Source of the DNA: Prolixibacter denitrificans
Lineage (GTDB): Bacteria > Bacteroidota > Bacteroidia > Bacteroidales > Prolixibacteraceae
Direction of reading: 5' to 3'
NCBI RefSeq assembly: GCF_003014495.1
Contig: NZ_PYGC01000001.1
Location: 433,594-497,593 of the forward strand
DNA: 64,000 nt
Below are positions 63,165 through 64,000 of this stretch, one piece after another. The notes beneath the pieces are model-generated. The model was not told the origin of the DNA. It saw nothing but the letters and a program-made list of their open reading frames with translations, and did not search any database. Both the position numbers and the translations under genes were made by a program. Position 1 is the stretch's first letter; every line of letters starts with the position of its first letter.

Positions 63165-63458
63165 CTATTCAGAAAATCTTTTCAGCAAACTATTTACCAA
63201 TTCAGAGTCCTCTTTCAGCTTATTAATAAACTTTCTGCTTTTCATTTGCTTGATAAAACGCTCCAACTTCAAGGCCTGTATTCTGTTTTCACACCGTATC
63301 GATAAGTACAACGACCAGTCGTTGGCATATTTCGTACTTGAACCTTCATAAAATCCTGTATTATGCCGACTGATTCGTCCAGCAACATCTACTGTTTCAC
63401 CAACATAAAAACGGTCAAAGGATTCTGAGTAAATGATATATACATAGTGAAGGCCCAT
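63165..63458 (-). CDS. GIY-YIG family nuclease, copy 1
   Basis: A 97-residue single-domain protein of the GIY-YIG endonuclease superfamily (the short YhbQ/UPF0213-like class). The motif is HYVYIIYSESFDRFYVGET (Y5-Y18 region); the catalytic arginine is R28 in VDVAGRISRHNTG, and the metal-ligand glutamate is E67 in KLERFIKQMKSRKF. The start is the ATG at 63458. A frame open to 63554 would include the terminator of the neighbouring unit and is not credible. It is the last complete gene of a tandem array. Host function is unknown; the small class may act on branched or damaged DNA. Confidence 0.88.
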   Translation of the reverse strand: MGLHYVYIIYSESFDRFYVGETVDVAGRISRHNTGFYEGSSTKYANDWSLYLSIRCENRIQALKLERFIKQMKSRKFINKLKEDSELVNSLLKRFSE

Positions 63459-63555
63459 ACCATCAACTTCGATAAAAACAAAAGAGGGAAAGATTCTCAT
63501 CTTCCCCTCTTTGTGGTGCCACCTGGCTCCGAAGCATCGGAGGAACCAGGACACA

Positions 63556-63849
63556 CTATTCAGAAAATCTTTTCAGCAAACTGTTTACTAATTCAGAGTC
63601 CTCTTTCAGCTTATTAATAAACTTTCTACTTTTCATTTGTTTGATAAAACGCTCCAACTTCAAGGCCTGTATTCTGTTTTCACACCGTACCGATAAGTAC
63701 AACGACCAGTCGTTGGCATATTTCGTACTTGAACCTTCATAAAATCCTGTATTATGCTGCCTGATTCATCCAGCAACATCTACTGTTTCACCAACATAAA
63801 AACGGTCAAAGGATTCTGAGTAAATGATATATACATAGTGAAGGCCCAT
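63556..63849 (-). pseudogene. GIY-YIG family nuclease, copy 2, interrupted
   Basis: The same gene as copy 1, displaced by exactly 391 bases. Codon 28, CGA for the catalytic Arg in copy 1, is TGA here (63766-63768), so translation would stop after 27 residues, just before the key residue. Another change nearby turns R31 into Gln and S30 into Arg. Start, stop and the rest of the frame are otherwise intact. A sequencing error is possible, but there are three changes within nine codons, which looks like real decay. Confidence 0.85.
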
Positions 63850-63946
63850 ACCATCAACTTCGATAAAAACAAAAGAGGGAAAGATTCTCACCTTCCCCTC
63901 TTTGTGGTGCCACCTGGCTCCGAAGCATCGGAGGAACCAAGACACA

Positions 63947-64000
63947 CTATTCAGAAAATCTTTTCAGCAAACTGTTTACTAATTCAGAGTCCTCTTTCAG
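63947..64000 (-). CDS. GIY-YIG family nuclease, copy 3 (partial, C-terminus only)
   Basis: The last 18 codons, including the stop, of a third copy lie inside the window and match copy 2 base for base over this stretch. The rest lies beyond position 64000, so it is not known whether this copy is whole. Confidence 0.75.
   Translation of the reverse strand: MKEDSELVNSLLKRFSE

Larger units (their letters stand above)
63065..64000. repeat. Tandem array of 391-bp units, each with one GIY-YIG gene
   Basis: The word ATCAACTTCG occurs at 63071, 63462 and 63853, exactly 391 bases apart, and the sequence after it repeats. Units 1 and 2 differ at only about nine bases. Each unit holds, in minus-strand order, one GIY-YIG gene (294 bases), a 29-base hairpin (CCTGG-CTCCGA-AGCA-TCGGAG-GAA-CCAGG; unit 1 at 63131-63159) and a terminator (unit 1 at 63083-63121; AAAGAGGG pairing with CCCTCTTT, then TTTTGTTTTTATC). 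The third unit is cut by the end of the window, so the full copy number is unknown. Confidence 0.95.

Noticed and set aside
63065..64000. Insertion sequence or integron cassette array
   Set aside because: No transposase, integrase or terminal inverted repeats are seen in the window, and the hairpin does not match an attC layout that I recognise.
1..64000. tRNA and rRNA genes
   Set aside because: I looked for cloverleaf-like stretches with CCA ends and for rRNA-like sequence in the intergenic gaps and found none that I could support.

Overview
The window is a piece of chromosome from a member of the Bacteroidota, most likely of the Marinilabiliales/Prolixibacteraceae type; this placement is inferred from content, not from a search. 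Supporting signs are at least fourteen promoter boxes of the Bacteroidota form TAnnTTTG, a PorE-like type IX secretion lipoprotein, glutamine synthetase type III, DUF4294, DUF2851 and DUF3109 proteins, many lipoproteins with a Cys at residue 17-23, and frequent sparse Shine-Dalgarno sites. Coding density is high, with about 54 genes and no tRNA, rRNA, CRISPR array, prophage or insertion sequence that I can see.

Layout. 0-6.3 kb: ECF sigma factor with a glycosyltransferase; tgt with an LptF/LptG permease; a biotin-dependent carboxyltransferase with its biotin carrier. 6.3-6.6 kb: a 21-bp tandem repeat array without a gene. 6.5-12.7 kb: ispE, gcvP, a metallo-beta-lactamase-fold hydrolase, pcm, and a degenerate Gfo/Idh/MocA-like protein. 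12.8-19.3 kb: sugar-phosphate transferase, thpR, DUF4294, arginine deiminase, TrmH-type methyltransferase, TPR lipoprotein. 19.4-25.5 kb: deoxynucleoside kinase, prolyl oligopeptidase, small membrane protein, pnp and rpsO. 25.7-30.3 kb: potassium channel, DUF2851, an NtrC-type regulator that has lost the sigma-54 contact motif, and a MORN-repeat lipoprotein. 30.4-36.7 kb: two NhaD antiporters in tandem below the housekeeping cluster purM-prfA-pyrF. 36.8-43 kb: PorE-like OmpA protein, glutamine synthetase III, M20 dipeptidase. 43.2-47.7 kb: MarR regulator with a VOC protein, then a sulfur-handling operon (SQR-like flavoprotein, DUF1641, DsrC/TusE, DsrE) facing a cysteine-rich Crp/Fnr regulator. 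47.8-62.8 kb: pentapeptide protein, cyclophilin, NagX-like acyltransferase, GH20-like hydrolase, a GH15 hydrolase facing an otsA-otsB fusion, SDR, acyl-CoA ligase, HD hydrolase, an orphan sugar-binding protein, DUF3109 and gpmI. 63.0 kb to the end: a tandem array of 391-bp units, each carrying one GIY-YIG nuclease gene.

How the parts work together. Most genes are ordinary metabolism of a heterotroph (glycine cleavage, purine and pyrimidine synthesis, glycolysis, isoprenoid synthesis, trehalose turnover) plus envelope building. The more unusual parts are the sulfur operon with a symmetric TGTC-N4-GACA site between it and its likely regulator, the regulator at 28.1-29.4 kb whose AAA+ core looks disabled, the divergent Gfo/Idh-like protein, the 21-bp array, two perfect inverted repeats in the acyl-CoA ligase promoter, and above all the GIY-YIG array, in which the second copy is broken by a stop codon exactly at the predicted catalytic arginine and the third runs out of the window.
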